Shown one piece after another: positions 7,443-14,815 of a stretch of DNA of 33,863 nucleotides. How positions within the stretch are numbered: position 1 is the first letter of the stretch; every line of letters begins with the position of its first letter. The DNA is taken from positions 1-33,863 of the forward strand of contig JBASGW010000007.1 in assembly GCA_049653745.1 (NCBI GenBank), written 5' to 3'. Source of the stretch: CANDYO01 sp049653745. Its GTDB lineage: Bacteria; Pseudomonadota; Alphaproteobacteria; Rickettsiales; CANDYO01. The notes beneath the pieces are model-generated. The model saw nothing but the letters and a program-made list of their open reading frames with translations. It searched no databases and was not told where the DNA came from. Made by a program: the position numbers and the translations under genes.

Positions 7443-9059
7443 ATGGATCAAAAACAATTAAATATCACAACATTAAATAGCAACGAAGAAGGAGTGGTTG
7501 TTGGTTATGCAAGTGTTTTTAATATTGTGGACCAGCATAATGATTTAATTAAATTAGGAGCTTTTAAAAAGTTAGATAAAAAGAATATTAAATTTCTTTG
7601 GTATCACAAGGCTGAAGAACCCATAGGGGTAATTGAAGAAATTTATGAAGATAATTATGGCTTATATTTTAAGGCAAAATTATTGCTGGATTTGCCGCAA
7701 GCTATATCAGTGTATAAATTGGTTAAAGCTAAAGCTATTTCAGGAGTTAGTATAGGCTTTAAAGCTATAAATTATTATTACGAAGGTAAAACAAGAATAA
7801 TTGAAGACATTGAGCTTTGGGAAATTAGTCTGGTAACATTTCCAGCTAATAAGGAAGCAAATATTTTAGAAGTTAAAAATCAACAAAATAAAGGAGAATA
7901 TATGAAGCAACAAACTTGGGAAAATTTTAAATCAATTAATGATGAAATAAATAAATCTATTGAAGAAAAAGGAGCAGCTGATCCTCTGCTTAAGCAGCAA
8001 TTACTAAAAATGAATGATTATTTAGATGAACAAAAATCTAGATTAGATTTAATTGAAACTAGCATTTCAAGGCCATTTGCAGGTGCTTCTGTTAATGAAG
8101 GCTATCAAAATAATGAACATAAATTAGCTTTCAAAAATTATTTACGCTCTGGAAATGAACAGAGTTTAAGTAGAATTGAGAAAAAATCATTATCAGGAGT
8201 TTCTAATCAAGATGGTGGATATTTAATTACTTCTGAAACTTCAAAGCAAATTAGTAAGATTTTAGATGAAATTTCTCCAATGAGAAAAATTGCTTCAAAT
8301 GAAAGAATTTCAAGCAATTCTTTGGATATAATAGAAGATTACGATAAAGCTCAATCTGGATGGACTGCGGAAATCTCTCCTAGAGAGGAGACTAACAGTC
8401 CTAAAATAAATAAAAGGAATATTCCAGTATTTGAAATTTATGCGCAACCAGCAGCAACCCAAAAATTAATTGATGATTCTTTTATTGATGTTGAAAAATG
8501 GTTGGCAGAAAAGTTAATCAGTAGTTTTGCTCAGCTTGAAAATTATGCTTTTATTCATGGTAATGGAACAAGCTGCCCTAGAGGAATTTTAACTTATGAG
8601 AATAGTAAAGATTGGGGAGGAATTGAACAAATTAATTCTAGCGTTGAGAATACATTAGATGCTGATTCTTTATTTTATTTATATTTTTCATTGAAAGAAC
8701 AATATTGTCAGAATGCAAGCTTCTTAATGAATAGGGCCACCATTCATGCTATTAGAACCTTGAAAGATGCAACTACTGGTAGATATTTATGGAACCCAGG
8801 CTTAGGTAATGAAATAACAGATAGCTTATTAGGATTGCCAGTTTATGAAGCAACTGACATGCCTACTATAGGAAAAGATAAGTTAGCGATAGCTTTAGCT
8901 GATTTTAAATCTGCATATAAAATTGTGGATCGTGCTGGAATTAGAGTGTTACGTGATCCTTATACCTACAAGCCATTTGTAAAATTCTATACTACTAAGA
9001 GAGTGGGTGGAGATGTTATTAATTTTGAAGCAATCAAGCTACTTAAAATAAGCTCTTAA
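7443..9059 (+). CDS. Prohead protease (S78) fused to HK97-type major capsid protein (g4-g5-like)
   Basis: The N-terminal ~150 residues are an HK97 prohead protease: GYASVF, WYHKAEEPIG with His55, GVSIGF with Ser103, and LWEISLVTFPAN with Glu127 as the likely third active-site residue. Next is a coiled scaffold-like segment (about 154-210), then an HK97-fold capsid with SGVSNQDGGYLITSE, QPAATQKLIDDS and FIHGNGTSCPRGIL. The ATG at 7443 follows AAGGAGG closely; an upstream ATG at 7404 has no good ribosome site and would add 13 residues. Protease and capsid are separate genes in the Rhodobacter GTA, so the fusion is notable. The inside start at 7902 may yield free capsid. The protein assembles the procapsid and removes its scaffold domain. 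Confidence 0.93.
   Translation: MDQKQLNITTLNSNEEGVVVGYASVFNIVDQHNDLIKLGAFKKLDKKNIKFLWYHKAEEPIGVIEEIYEDNYGLYFKAKLLLDLPQAISVYKLVKAKAISGVSIGFKAINYYYEGKTRIIEDIELWEISLVTFPANKEANILEVKNQQNKGEYMKQQTWENFKSINDEINKSIEEKGAADPLLKQQLLKMNDYLDEQKSRLDLIETSISRPFAGASVNEGYQNNEHKLAFKNYLRSGNEQSLSRIEKKSLSGVSNQDGGYLITSETSKQISKILDEISPMRKIASNERISSNSLDIIEDYDKAQSGWTAEISPREETNSPKINKRNIPVFEIYAQPAATQKLIDDSFIDVEKWLAEKLISSFAQLENYAFIHGNGTSCPRGILTYENSKDWGGIEQINSSVENTLDADSLFYLYFSLKEQYCQNASFLMNRATIHAIRTLKDATTGRYLWNPGLGNEITDSLLGLPVYEATDMPTIGKDKLAIALADFKSAYKIVDRAGIRVLRDPYTYKPFVKFYTTKRVGGDVINFEAIKLLKISS
7891..7904 (+). promoter_or_regulatory. Internal ribosome binding site and in-frame ATG at the protease/capsid junction
   Basis: AAGGAG (7891-7896) is followed after five bases by ATG at 7902-7904, in frame with the fusion. 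Translation from here would give a 385-residue capsid precursor beginning MKQQTWENF, with scaffold segment and capsid but no protease. That is the same length as the HK97 capsid precursor. The site is better spaced than the one at the fusion's own start. Confidence 0.6.
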
Positions 9060-9078
9060 AATTGAGGATCATAGTTTC

Positions 9079-9390
9079 ATGTTAAGAAGAGAAGTAGATG
9101 AAATTTCAATTATTAAAAATCAAGTTAAAGAACTTGCTCGAGATGTTGAAATGCTAAAGGTGCAAGTAAAATTAAATAATGGAACTAAGATTTTTAGTAA
9201 AACATCTGGAGCTGGTTATTCTTCTAATAATTTTTCCAATATATTTGGTAAAATTATGGGAGAGGGGGGAGCAAAAAATAATGTCAATGAATCAATGCAT
9301 AATAAACAAGTTTTCGGGCAAATTGCCAAAGCTTTTACCTCAGCTATTTCTACTCCTTCTTCTAATCGCAGATCCTTTGATAAAAGATAA
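9079..9390 (+). CDS. Small hypothetical protein between capsid and connector genes
   Basis: This 103-residue protein starts 19 bases after the capsid stop. The first ~35 residues are a probable coiled coil (EISIIKNQVKELARDVEMLKV). The rest is Gly/Ser/Asn-rich and basic at the end. No family is recognised. Overlapping frames on both strands are shorter or have no start signal, and this one fits the operon. A small head-associated protein is the natural guess, but the Rhodobacter GTA has no counterpart at this position. Confidence 0.6.
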   Translation: MLRREVDEISIIKNQVKELARDVEMLKVQVKLNNGTKIFSKTSGAGYSSNNFSNIFGKIMGEGGAKNNVNESMHNKQVFGQIAKAFTSAISTPSSNRRSFDKR

Positions 9391-9407
9391 AAAATGGAGA
9401 GAAATAA

Positions 9408-9938
9408 ATGAATCAACAAGTGGAGTTACTTAATAAAAGTAAAACCCAAGTGATTACTCTGAAATTTGCCAAAGAATATTTGAGAGTGGATCATAATTAT
9501 GACGACCAATTGATTGAACAAATGATGGATACAGCCTATGACATGGCAGTTAATTATATGGGCATTCAGTTGCATGAATCAAAATGGAAAATGACCATAT
9601 ATGGAAATTTTCCATCCTGGCTAAAATTAATTTATGCTCCAATATCAAAGATAGATCATGTTAAGCTATTTAAACATAATGGAGAAATTGGCTATTTAAG
9701 TAATGATAAATATTATTTAGATTCAAAGAATGAAGTTCTTCATATAAAAAATTTCTATTCGGTACAAAAGGCTGAAATTCAGTATTTTACTGGTTTTAAT
9801 GCAGAGAAATTTCCAGCTGCTATTAAGCAAGGAATCTTAGAGCATTTATCTAAATTATATGATTTTAGAGGCAGTGATCAAGCCATTCCATTGGCTGCTA
9901 AAAATCTATATCAGTCTTATAAAAGGATAAAATTCTAA
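9408..9938 (+). CDS. Phage gp6-like head-tail connector protein (g6-like)
   Basis: The 176-residue protein matches the gp6-like connector family, which forms a ring beneath the portal. Recognisable parts are the N-terminal helical half (LKFAKEYLRVDHNYDDQLIEQMMDTAYDMA), the APISKIDHVKLF strand and the C-terminal helix AAIKQGILEHLSKLYDFRG. A GGAGAG-type ribosome site precedes the ATG. It shares one base with the next gene, which implies coupled translation. Gene order capsid, connector, adaptor follows that of the Rhodobacter GTA. Confidence 0.88.
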   Translation: MNQQVELLNKSKTQVITLKFAKEYLRVDHNYDDQLIEQMMDTAYDMAVNYMGIQLHESKWKMTIYGNFPSWLKLIYAPISKIDHVKLFKHNGEIGYLSNDKYYLDSKNEVLHIKNFYSVQKAEIQYFTGFNAEKFPAAIKQGILEHLSKLYDFRGSDQAIPLAAKNLYQSYKRIKF

Positions 9939-10261
9939 TGATTAAAAATCTAGCGGGCAAATTACGTCATTATATTAAAATTCAAAAGCCTATTATAGAT
10001 AATAATGAAAAAGAAATATGGCAAGATTTTCTAGAACTTCACTCTAGTGTTGAAGCCATGCATAGTAAGTCTGCCAATCAAGCTTTTATTGCAATGCAAT
10101 TGATGGATAGTTCATTTTATCAGTTTCGCATTAGGTTTATAAAAGGTTTAAAGAATAATATGCGGATTATTTATAACGATCGCTATTTTTATATTAAGAG
10201 AATTATTAACCATAATGAAGCTAATATAGTTTTAACAATTATAGCGCAAGAGAGTTTATGA
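9938..10261 (+). CDS. Phage head-tail adaptor / head-closure protein (g7-like)
   Basis: This 107-residue protein fits the SPP1 gp16-like head-closure family: an AGKLRHYIKIQKP start, a central WQDFLELHSSVEAM strand pair and RIIYNDRYFYIKRIINHNEANIVLTIIAQE at the end. It closes the head-tail interface beneath the connector ring. Its start overlaps the connector stop and its end overlaps the next start by four bases, so it belongs to a tightly packed operon. Confidence 0.88.
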   Translation: MIKNLAGKLRHYIKIQKPIIDNNEKEIWQDFLELHSSVEAMHSKSANQAFIAMQLMDSSFYQFRIRFIKGLKNNMRIIYNDRYFYIKRIINHNEANIVLTIIAQESL

Positions 10262-10644
10262 TTTTATATTTACAACAATTTATATCAGAGAAGTTTAAAA
10301 AAAATCCTCATATTACAGATCAGTTTAAAGCAATATATTACCAAATGCCAGCTGCAGGGAGTTTCCCTTATATTTATGTTGGTGATTTTATAGGTCGCGA
10401 TGTTTCTACCAGAGTAATTAAAAAAGAAGAAATTTATTTTAAATTAGTCATTTATACTAGAGATAAGAATTTTAAATTTATGCTCTATTTATCTGAACAA
10501 ATTAAAAAAATTCTGAATGTTACTAATGAAGAGAAAATAATATTAATGAAATATTTTGAAGAGAAATTATGTTTACAAAATGACGGAGTAACTCATCAAA
10601 TTATCTTAAATTTAAAAGCGATTGTGGTGGAAGATTATGTTTAA
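10258..10644 (+). CDS. DUF3168 tail-completion protein (g8-like)
   Basis: The 128-residue protein matches DUF3168, known in phages and GTAs as a tail terminator or tail-completion subunit. The segment YYQMPAAGSFPYIYVGDFIGRDVST and the helix MLYLSEQIKKILN are diagnostic. It overlaps the genes on both sides, which suggests translational coupling. Function is taken from the family and from its place between the adaptor and the tail-tube gene. Confidence 0.85.
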   Translation: MILYLQQFISEKFKKNPHITDQFKAIYYQMPAAGSFPYIYVGDFIGRDVSTRVIKKEEIYFKLVIYTRDKNFKFMLYLSEQIKKILNVTNEEKIILMKYFEEKLCLQNDGVTHQIILNLKAIVVEDYV

Positions 10645-11038
10645 TGGTTCATTAGTATTTTTATATATAAAAATTACGGATGATTGGGAAATAATCGGTA
10701 GTATAAATAATATTAAGTTAGATCTTAGCAACCAATTGATAGCTATAAATAATATTAATAATGATAATTCTTGGAAAGAAAATGCTAATTTATCTGGTGT
10801 AAGGCAAGTTAATATAACAAGCTCTGGAGTTTTTTCTAGCTCTAGGGCAGAAAATTATATACAGAAGCTTGCATTCTCTGGTGCTGGGGCTGAATATAAA
10901 GTTGAATTTGGTAAAAGAAATAATCTAGTTGGTAATTTTCATATAGAACATTATCAACATATAGCTCAAATGGAAGAAGAAGAAACTTATAATATAAGTT
11001 TAGTTAGTAGTGGAGAGGTGTTTTTTCTTGGCCAGTAA
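10637..11038 (+). CDS. Phage major tail (tube) protein, TP901-1 type (g9-like)
   Basis: From the ATG at 10637 the product has 133 residues; a TTG at 10622 would add five but is buried in the previous gene. The pattern NGSLVFLYIKI...WENANLSGVRQVNITSSGVF-like, then YKVEFGKRNNLVGNFHIEHYQH and EETYNISLVSSGEVFF is that of TP901-1-type major tail proteins, which stack to form the tail tube. (The first motif is paraphrased; the visible core is LSGVRQVNITSSGVF.) It is the last clear phage gene of the first module. The usual followers, tail-chaperone and tape-measure genes, are not here. Confidence 0.88.
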   Translation: MFNGSLVFLYIKITDDWEIIGSINNIKLDLSNQLIAINNINNDNSWKENANLSGVRQVNITSSGVFSSSRAENYIQKLAFSGAGAEYKVEFGKRNNLVGNFHIEHYQHIAQMEEEETYNISLVSSGEVFFLGQ

Positions 11039-11085
11039 ATATTCTTTTGTTATGCTATATTTTATATAAATTAATGAGAATAATT

Positions 11086-11820
11086 ATGGGCCAAGCTGAA
11101 TTAGAATTAACCTCTGAAGACAAAAAATTTGCAGCACAGCTAATTAAAATGGCTAAAGAGCTTGAAGCTGAGGGGTTTCCTCTTTCTATTGAGACAAAAT
11201 CAGGTAGAAAAATTAACAAGGAGTTAGTTTCTCGTTTAATTAAAGCAAGAAAAGAACTAGGGAATGAGAGAAACCAAAAATTAAAAAATGCTCATAAAAC
11301 TCAAGATGATATTTTTAAAAAGATGTTAAAAAAATTATTATCATCATCAAAAAAAGAAAAGAAACAGGAAAAAAAAGATAACTCATATGGCATAGGATCA
11401 GCAGACTTTCTAGAGAAAGAATTGGCAAGAACCATTATAAGGCTTAGAAGTGATAGTACTATTGATAGTGATGCTAATGATTTAAGATTGCTTGAGGATA
11501 TGGCTAAAGTTGTAATGCTGTCTTCTGCATTATCTGGTAAGAGCAAGGGAGTTTTTTTTGGGAAACAGGCTGTTAATAATATTTCAACAACCACAGGTGG
11601 TGCTCAGCTAACTATAGCTGTAGATAGACAAGCATATGGAACCAATATGGAATCTATGAGTGATTCATTGAGGCAGCGCTTGGATAAACAAACTGGATCA
11701 GTGGATATTAGCTCGCTGCCAGTAAATGAACATTCGCAAGAGAGGAAGTTAGAGGACCTAAGAAATAGAAAATTTGTAGCTAGTGCGGAGGCATTAAGAA
11801 AGAAAGATGGTAACTTCTAA
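11086..11820 (+). CDS. Lys-rich hypothetical protein, probable coiled coil
   Basis: The ATG at 11086 has GAGAA five bases upstream and gives 244 residues; longer versions from TTG at 11047 or ATG at 11074 are less likely. The first 100 residues are charged and helical (EDKKFAAQLIKMAKELEAEG) and contain a Lys-rich stretch with KKEKKQEKK near residue 90. The second half is more globular (DANDLRLLEDMAKVVMLSSALSG) and ends in a charged helix. It is not a tape measure: it is too short and lacks hydrophobic repeats. It overlaps the next gene by 14 bases. It may be an inserted host gene or an effector; no family is recognised. Confidence 0.75.
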   Translation: MGQAELELTSEDKKFAAQLIKMAKELEAEGFPLSIETKSGRKINKELVSRLIKARKELGNERNQKLKNAHKTQDDIFKKMLKKLLSSSKKEKKQEKKDNSYGIGSADFLEKELARTIIRLRSDSTIDSDANDLRLLEDMAKVVMLSSALSGKSKGVFFGKQAVNNISTTTGGAQLTIAVDRQAYGTNMESMSDSLRQRLDKQTGSVDISSLPVNEHSQERKLEDLRNRKFVASAEALRKKDGNF

Positions 11821-12535
11821 AAACTCCCATTATTTTTATAGCTTAGATAGTTTGTTAGAAAAAAAAATTAAGTATATTTTGTCAATTGGCAAAAGACAAC
11901 CAATGCATATTGGTCATAAAAATAGCTTAGATAGAATTTTGGCTATTGATGGCATTAAATTAATTTATGTAATAGGATCAAGTAACCTTAAAGGTGATCC
12001 ATTATTTGATCCATTAACCAATCCTTTAACAATTGAGCAACAAATTAAGCAATTTCAAATAGCTTTCCCTAAAGATAATCCTATATTTATAGCTATTCCA
12101 GATATTCCCCAGATGAATCTTTGGGGAGAAGTTATAATATCAGAGCTACAAAAGTTGAATATTAAACCTTCTGAATGTGCTATTCATTTTATTGGTAAGC
12201 AAGAAGATAAATTAAAAGAAGATGTAAGCTTTATTCTAGAAAATGGTAAAAAATATAGCTTAGAAAAAGGAAGATGGTTAATAGAAGCTTTAACCTGTTG
12301 GGGATTTTATCTTTGGTTTGATAATATAAAAGAAGTTGATTTAACAATTTCTGCTAGGAATTTTCGTAATCTAGATTTAGAAAATTTAAGTGAAGAGTAT
12401 CGTAAAATTTTGGCTACTCCTAGCTATTTAAAGGAAATTGCTATTAAAGCAAGAGAAGAAAATTTAGAGAAAGATAAATTAAAAAATAGTCCAATTACTT
12501 TATATGATTTAACTTTAAAGAGAGTACAAGAATAA
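11807..12535 (+). CDS. NMN adenylyltransferase-like nucleotidyltransferase
   Basis: The N-terminal motif GKRQPMHIGH (residues 28-37) is the nucleotide-binding (T/H)xGH signature of the cytidylyltransferase-like superfamily, in the form seen in archaeal-type NadM and NadR enzymes. YVIGSSN, the IEQQIKQF helix and ISARNFR (181-187), which matches the second signature ISxxxxR, complete the fold. The likely reaction is ATP plus NMN to NAD and pyrophosphate. It overlaps the gene before it by 14 bases and shares one base with the next, so it is co-transcribed with them. Other members of the superfamily act on other nucleotides; the substrate is not proved. Confidence 0.75.
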   Translation: MVTSKNSHYFYSLDSLLEKKIKYILSIGKRQPMHIGHKNSLDRILAIDGIKLIYVIGSSNLKGDPLFDPLTNPLTIEQQIKQFQIAFPKDNPIFIAIPDIPQMNLWGEVIISELQKLNIKPSECAIHFIGKQEDKLKEDVSFILENGKKYSLEKGRWLIEALTCWGFYLWFDNIKEVDLTISARNFRNLDLENLSEEYRKILATPSYLKEIAIKAREENLEKDKLKNSPITLYDLTLKRVQE

Positions 12536-12972
12536 TGATATATTTATTAGCAGCTTTTTATGGCGTGATGGTAGGAAACTACACAACCAGTGCTTATTTT
12601 AGGATACCTCAAGGAATGCCTGTTAATGGATTGAACAATGTTTTAGGTAAAAAACCACATTGTTCTGTTTGTAAGCATGAGCTGAAATTTTACGAATATT
12701 TGCCGGTATTGAGTTGGATTTTTGCTAGGTTTAGCTGCAATTATTGTAATACAGCAATTAATCCTATGTATTTTATTATTGAAGTTGCAACTACCATATC
12801 TTCTTTAATAATAGTTGCTTTTTTAGGTATGGCTCCAAGCTTTGCAATGGGGGTGTTAGTGGCTTCAATGATTATATTAAACCTAGCTTTATTTATTTCT
12901 CATAAGAAGTTTTATCCAAAGGCAATTCTTGGTTTTGTTGTTGTTGCTCTATCCCAGATTTTAATCCAATAA
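12535..12972 (+). CDS. Prepilin peptidase-like protein, N-terminal domain only, catalytic aspartates missing
   Basis: The 145-residue protein matches the N-terminal part of type IV prepilin peptidases (PilD). It starts with a membrane segment and has the tetracysteine zinc-type motif C43-x2-C46...C68-x2-C71 (CSVC, CNYC), followed by WIFARF and two more membrane segments. Full enzymes of the A24 family are about 220-290 residues and have an IDxxxxxxPD signature after the third segment. Here the matching place reads LFISHKKFYPKAI, with no Asp. The 3' end overlaps the convergent brnQ gene by 80 bases. It is a truncated or inactive derivative, or a distinct domain used alone. Confidence 0.75.
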   Translation: MIYLLAAFYGVMVGNYTTSAYFRIPQGMPVNGLNNVLGKKPHCSVCKHELKFYEYLPVLSWIFARFSCNYCNTAINPMYFIIEVATTISSLIIVAFLGMAPSFAMGVLVASMIILNLALFISHKKFYPKAILGFVVVALSQILIQ

Positions 12973-14020
12973 TTATGTTGTAAATAGTTAAGCAAATGAG
13001 TATTGGATAGATAAAGTTTAATACCGGCCCTAGAAGCTTCATTAAATGAGTGAATCCTAAAGAAGATACAATAAAAGCTATAGATAGACTTGCTGCTAAA
13101 ATACCACGATAATTAAGTTTTGGAAAATAATGGTGAATAAAGTCTGACCAAATGGTGATTGCAGCAATTGCAGTGGTAATGCAGGCTAGAAATATAAATA
13201 TTACAAATATAAAGGATAATATAGGGCCAAAGGCGCCTTTTATTATAGTGGGTAAAATTTGTTCGGGAGATACTTCATGAAGCAAGGCTTTGTGAGATAG
13301 ACCTAAATATATAAATAATGAATATACAAAAATTAATAATATTGCACTTACAAAGCTAGACTTAATACCATTAGATAATATATCTTTCTTATTGCTGTTT
13401 ATTGCTGTTAAATAAGCCATTGCAATAGAGGTGAAATAAATTGCACCGGGTAAATCATAGGTTAAGTAACCTTCTAAAAGGCCATCAACAAAAGCCTCAC
13501 TATTATTAAGCTTTAGATCTATGCCGCTGAAGCCATAATTAGAGAACGAGTAAATAATTATAAATAGTAAGAATAATAGCATTACTGGAGTAACTAAAGT
13601 TCCTATAACTTTTACAATTCTATTTTTATCAATTGCTAAGAAAAATACCAATACACAAGAAAGAAAGTAAAATAAATGAGGACTAAAATTAGGCCATAAA
13701 GTTTCAACTCCACCAAAAGCAACAATTAAGCTTCTAGGAACAATACCAAAAGGGCCTTCTATAGCAATCAAAATAATTTGAAGAATTAAGCCCCCAATAA
13801 GCCCTAAGGGAGCAAAGAATTTTTTAATATCTCCTTGTGCTAAAACAGAAGAAATTAGACCTAGTAATGTTACAAAAACAGCAGTAATGCAGAAGCCTAT
13901 AAAAGCTGGAAGCCAGTAGTTAGACCATTTTTGCATTAAAAATAAAGGAAGAACCATGTTTCCTGCACCAAAAAACATGGTAAATACGGCGAATCCAACA
14001 GTTAAAGTATTTCTATTCAT
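12893..14020 (-). CDS. brnQ: Branched-chain amino acid transporter BrnQ (LIVCS family)
   Basis: This 375-residue inner-membrane protein begins with the family hallmark AVFTMFFGAGNMVLPLFL and contains GPFGIVPRS, an EGYLTYDLPGAIYF segment and about 11-12 predicted membrane helices. BrnQ proteins bring leucine, isoleucine and valine into the cell with sodium or protons, fitting an intracellular bacterium that takes amino acids from its host. The ATG at 14020 immediately precedes the membrane segment. It is convergent with, and overlaps, the prepilin-peptidase-like gene and is 28 bases downstream of the phosphatase-like gene on the same strand. Confidence 0.9.
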   Translation of the reverse strand: MNRNTLTVGFAVFTMFFGAGNMVLPLFLMQKWSNYWLPAFIGFCITAVFVTLLGLISSVLAQGDIKKFFAPLGLIGGLILQIILIAIEGPFGIVPRSLIVAFGGVETLWPNFSPHLFYFLSCVLVFFLAIDKNRIVKVIGTLVTPVMLLFLLFIIIYSFSNYGFSGIDLKLNNSEAFVDGLLEGYLTYDLPGAIYFTSIAMAYLTAINSNKKDILSNGIKSSFVSAILLIFVYSLFIYLGLSHKALLHEVSPEQILPTIIKGAFGPILSFIFVIFIFLACITTAIAAITIWSDFIHHYFPKLNYRGILAASLSIAFIVSSLGFTHLMKLLGPVLNFIYPILICLTIYNIIIGLKSGIEQQQQNQELPLDKTSYEK

Positions 14021-14048
14021 CTAATGCCTCAACGCAACTATTGTGGTG

Positions 14049-14813
14049 CTAATTACTATTTACAAGAGAATGAAATATCTCAGATGTTTGTTTCTGGAGT
14101 ACAGAGCTGGATGCTAAGAAATGATTTCCAATTGATTCAGTATAGCCACCAGCTTCAATGATAAGCATTAATCCTGCTTGAGTGAGCAAACTTTCTTGCT
14201 GATGAATAATAGCATCTATTCTTCCGCAGGCTAAATAAGCCATTTCAAGAAAATTAGAGCCAAAGCTTCTACCTTGGATAGTACTAAAGGTGAATAAAGA
14301 AGAAGAAATAACAGCATTATCAAGATCGGTATTTGAAGAGGTGCGCATTCTAGATTTTGGTATTATTGTTTCGTTATAATTTTCAGACCAAGCCCCAAAT
14401 GCTTTTCCGGCATAAAAGGTTTCTCTGAGTATTGGATTATGAATGCTAATTGCTATAGGTTGATATTGAAGATCTGCATCTTTTTTAAATAAAGCCACCA
14501 CCATGCAACAAAAAGGTATTCCATGACGGAAATTAACAATACCTGAAACTGGTTCAATAACATAAAAATATTCTGAATCATTTGGTAAGGTTGGTTCATT
14601 AGCCATAATTACTTTGTAATTAGGGCGTTTTATGGCTAAGGCACTAATCAATTTATTTTGTAGACGAACATAACATTTATGAACAAAGTCGCTAACGCCT
14701 CTTTTAGAGCCTTGCAGATGAACTAATTCACTAAAATCTCTTTGCATAAAACGAGAAGCTTCATGAATGGAATCGTTAATTGCTTTTAATTGGTTTTCAA
14801 CAGAAAATGTCAC
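14049..14813 (-). CDS. Inositol-monophosphatase-fold protein (SuhB-like) with lost catalytic residues
   Basis: The 254-residue protein has the IMPase fold signatures: VIEPVSGIVNFRHGIPF where active enzymes have (I/V)DPIDGTxNFxxGxP, and SLLTQAGLMLIIEAGG where they have WDxAAGxLIxxEAGG. The metal-binding acids are changed: the first Asp is Glu87, the second is Ser90, the Thr is Ile92, and the Asp of WD is Leu210. Phosphatase activity is therefore unlikely. SuhB in E. coli also has a non-catalytic role in ribosomal RNA antitermination; such a role here would be inference. It starts with GTG two bases after the efp stop, so the pair is co-transcribed. Confidence 0.82.
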   Translation of the reverse strand: MTFSVENQLKAINDSIHEASRFMQRDFSELVHLQGSKRGVSDFVHKCYVRLQNKLISALAIKRPNYKVIMANEPTLPNDSEYFYVIEPVSGIVNFRHGIPFCCMVVALFKKDADLQYQPIAISIHNPILRETFYAGKAFGAWSENYNETIIPKSRMRTSSNTDLDNAVISSSLFTFSTIQGRSFGSNFLEMAYLACGRIDAIIHQQESLLTQAGLMLIIEAGGYTESIGNHFLASSSVLQKQTSEIFHSLVNSN

Positions 14814-14815
14814 GA

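Noticed and set aside
9179..9433. Overlapping frames on both strands around the small gene 9079-9390
   Set aside because: They overlap the better placed small gene and the connector start and have no start signals.
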